Source: Nitrospira lenta (GTDB lineage: Bacteria; Nitrospirota; Nitrospiria; Nitrospirales; Nitrospiraceae). From it: a stretch of DNA of 6,600 nt. Shown here one piece after another: positions 5,527 through 6,600 of this stretch. Each line of letters begins with the position of its first letter. The first letter of the stretch is position 1. The notes beneath the pieces were generated by a model, which searched no databases, was not told where the DNA came from, and worked only from the letters and a program-made list of their open reading frames with translations. The stretch covers positions 1 through 6,600 of the forward strand of contig CAMDRK010000146.1 in the NCBI GenBank assembly GCA_945906715.1, in the 5' to 3' direction. The translations under genes and the position numbers were made by a program.

Positions 5527-5922
5527 TTACCACACCGAGCACAGAACTTCTCCGCCCAGCCCGGCACGGCGAGAATCCTGATCCGTCATCAACCCCTTCG
5601 ATGTAGACAAGATCGCCACGCCGATGCCGTTTTTGACTCGTGGGATATCCTTGATCCCCACATAGACACGGCGGCCAGGCTTGCTCACCCGCTGCATACC
5701 GGTAACCATGGGTTGCCCTTCCGCAACATACCGCAACTGCACTTTCAACACCGGATGTCCATCCGCGATATCTGCCTGGACGCCCTGAATATATCCCTCG
5801 TTCTGGAGAATTCGAAGAACCTCGCGCTTGAGACGGGAGGCTGGGATACTCACGACATCGTGGCGTCGCCGAGACCCGTTTTGCAACCGTACTAATAAAT
5901 CGCTAATGGGATCTGTAACCAT
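5527..5922 (-). CDS. rpsH: 30S ribosomal protein S8
   Basis: This 131-residue primary 16S rRNA-binding protein of the 30S platform recognises helix 21; in E. coli it also represses spc operon translation by binding mRNA near rplE. The N-terminus MVTDPISDLLVRLQNGS (1-17) and IPASRLKREVLRILQNEGYI (26-45) match the family. The RNA-binding C-terminal part has RVSKPGRRVYV (78-88), GIGVAILSTSKGLMTD (99-114) and GLGGEVLCSVW at the end. The ATG at 5922-5920 has only a weak AAAGG at 5932-5928. An in-frame TGA lies shortly upstream and excludes a longer protein. The 72-bp gap from rpsN is the longest in the spc part. The rplE translation start, where an E. coli-like S8 site would lie, is outside the window. 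Confidence 0.97.
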   Translation of the reverse strand: MVTDPISDLLVRLQNGSRRRHDVVSIPASRLKREVLRILQNEGYIQGVQADIADGHPVLKVQLRYVAEGQPMVTGMQRVSKPGRRVYVGIKDIPRVKNGIGVAILSTSKGLMTDQDSRRAGLGGEVLCSVW

Positions 5923-5994
5923 ACAAGCCTTTCACTCACATTCTTCGCGTGACCAGAGACGATCACCAGCCGTGCGACATAGAAACTGGATACG

Positions 5995-6180
5995 TTACCA
6001 ACTCGACTTCCGAACCCCAGGGATCTCACCCTTCAGGCTCAGCAATCGAAAGCAAATTCTGCACATGCGAAACCGGCGCAAGAACCCTCGCACACGCCCG
6101 CAAATCTCGCATCGGTGATAGTCCCTAACAGGAAACTTCGCTTTAACGGCCGCTTTATTTCTGAGAGCTAATCTCGACAC
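5995..6180 (-). CDS. rpsN: 30S ribosomal protein S14, type Z (zinc-binding)
   Basis: A short S14 of the 30S head. I place the start at GTG 6180-6178, giving 61 residues (MSRLALRNKAAVKAKF...), the standard type Z length. A TTG two codons upstream would add residues the family lacks and would sit right against the Shine-Dalgarno. Zinc ligands are Cys24, Cys27, Cys40 and Cys43 in CEIC...CRIC. The end, KGEIPGVRKSSW, is the conserved S14 tail. The longer, cysteine-free S14 typical of E. coli is absent from this position. GAAGGAG at 6193-6187 is a strong ribosome binding site with a 6-nt spacer. The gene is 21 bp downstream of rplE. Confidence 0.96.
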   Translation of the reverse strand: MSRLALRNKAAVKAKFPVRDYHRCEICGRVRGFLRRFRMCRICFRLLSLKGEIPGVRKSSW

Positions 6181-6186
6181 CTGCAA

Positions 6187-6193
6187 CTCCTTC
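6187..6193 (-). promoter_or_regulatory. Shine-Dalgarno deciding the rpsN start
   Basis: Reading on the minus strand, GAAGGAG ends 6 nt before the GTG at 6180-6178. The competing TTG at 6186-6184 abuts this motif with no spacer, so the GTG is the credible start. Confidence 0.75.
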
Positions 6194-6201
6194 GCTAGAC
6201 A

Positions 6202-6600
6202 TTACGCCCGGAATGGCATTCCCAAATGCTTCAACAGCGCTCGGCCCTCATCGTTGGTCTTGGCAGTCGTGACAATCGTGATATCCATACCATGGATGGA
6301 TGCCACCTCGTCGTACTTGATCTCGGGAAATATGAGCTGCTCTTTCAGCCCAAGAGTGTAATTGCCCCGGCCATCGAACGACTTCGGCGAGACACCTCGG
6401 AAGTCACGAATCCGTGGCAACGACAACGTCACAAGGCGATCGAAGAACTCCCACATTCTGCGGCTGCGCAACGTGACCTTTGTGCCGATCGGCATGCCTT
6501 GGCGCAATTTGAAAGTGGCAATGGCCTTCTTCGCCTTTGTAATCAGAGGCTTCTGCCCAGTAATCGCGCCCAATTCGTTAGCGGCGCTCTCCAGGAGCTT
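6202..6600 (-). CDS. rplE: 50S ribosomal protein L5, 5' end missing
   Basis: The C-terminal 132 residues of L5, which binds 5S rRNA together with L18 and contacts the P-site tRNA and the S13 bridge. The reading frame is open to the window edge at 6600. The TTG at 6573 is an internal leucine and not a start. Conserved segments are visible in order: AITGQKPLITKAKKAIATFK, LRQGMPIGTKVTLR, MWEFFDRLVTLSLPRIRDFR, SFDGRGNYTLGLKEQLIFPE, and GMDITIVTTAKTNDEGRALL near the end. By comparison with the usual length of about 179, some 47 N-terminal residues lie outside. The gene is the first in transcription order here and is followed 21 bp later by rpsN. Confidence 0.97.
   Translation of the reverse strand, partial: KLLESAANELGAITGQKPLITKAKKAIATFKLRQGMPIGTKVTLRSRRMWEFFDRLVTLSLPRIRDFRGVSPKSFDGRGNYTLGLKEQLIFPEIKYDEVASIHGMDITIVTTAKTNDEGRALLKHLGMPFRA

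Noticed and set aside
6571..6573. TTG as the start of rplE.
   Set aside because: The frame stays open to the window edge and the upstream codons encode conserved L5 residues (KLLESAANEL); this TTG is an internal leucine.

Overview
The window is a run of ribosomal-protein and housekeeping genes, all read on the minus strand: the distal part of a spc operon running into the start of an alpha-type operon. In transcription order (high to low coordinates) it holds rplE (5' end outside the window), rpsN, rpsH, rplF, rplR, rpsE, rpmD, rplO, secY, adk, map, infA, rpmJ, an unrecognised 40-codon ORF, and the first 28 codons of rpsM. No real gene is supported on the plus strand. I see no mobile element, tRNA, CRISPR array, clear promoter or intrinsic terminator.

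The organism is a bacterium with moderately GC-rich DNA. The order secY-adk-map-infA-rpmJ-rpsM, with S14 of the short zinc type, is common in Firmicutes and several deep-branching phyla. It differs from the gammaproteobacterial order (secY-rpmJ-rpsM) and the usual alphaproteobacterial one (secY-adk-rpsM). The protein sequences look to me like Nitrospirota (Nitrospira-like). That is an impression from memory and was not tested by a search.

Layout: 4935-6600 encodes L5, S14, S8 and L6; 3338-4926 encodes L18, S5, L30 and L15; 2026-3345 is SecY; 614-2016 is adenylate kinase and methionine aminopeptidase; 352-570 is IF1 and 223-336 is L36. Packing is tight, with overlapping stop/start pairs (rpsE/rpmD 1 bp, rpmD/rplO 4 bp, rplO/secY 8 bp, adk/map 4 bp), consistent with one polycistronic message and translational coupling. 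Start sites were adjusted where family length and Shine-Dalgarno position require it: infA at GTG 570 and rpsN at GTG 6180.

The unusual part is the 136-bp gap between rpmJ and rpsM (87-222). Bases 118-218 form one large imperfect palindrome. Its outer arms pair at 22 of 25 positions, it has further paired stems inside, and it carries four exact copies of a GTCTGA/TCAGAC hexamer in symmetric positions. The same stretch is fully open as a 40-codon ORF on the operon strand. That ORF begins 2 bp after the rpmJ stop, and its stop overlaps the rpsM Shine-Dalgarno. It may be a small protein gene, a structured leader controlling rpsM, a palindromic repeat inserted into the operon, or a combination of these.
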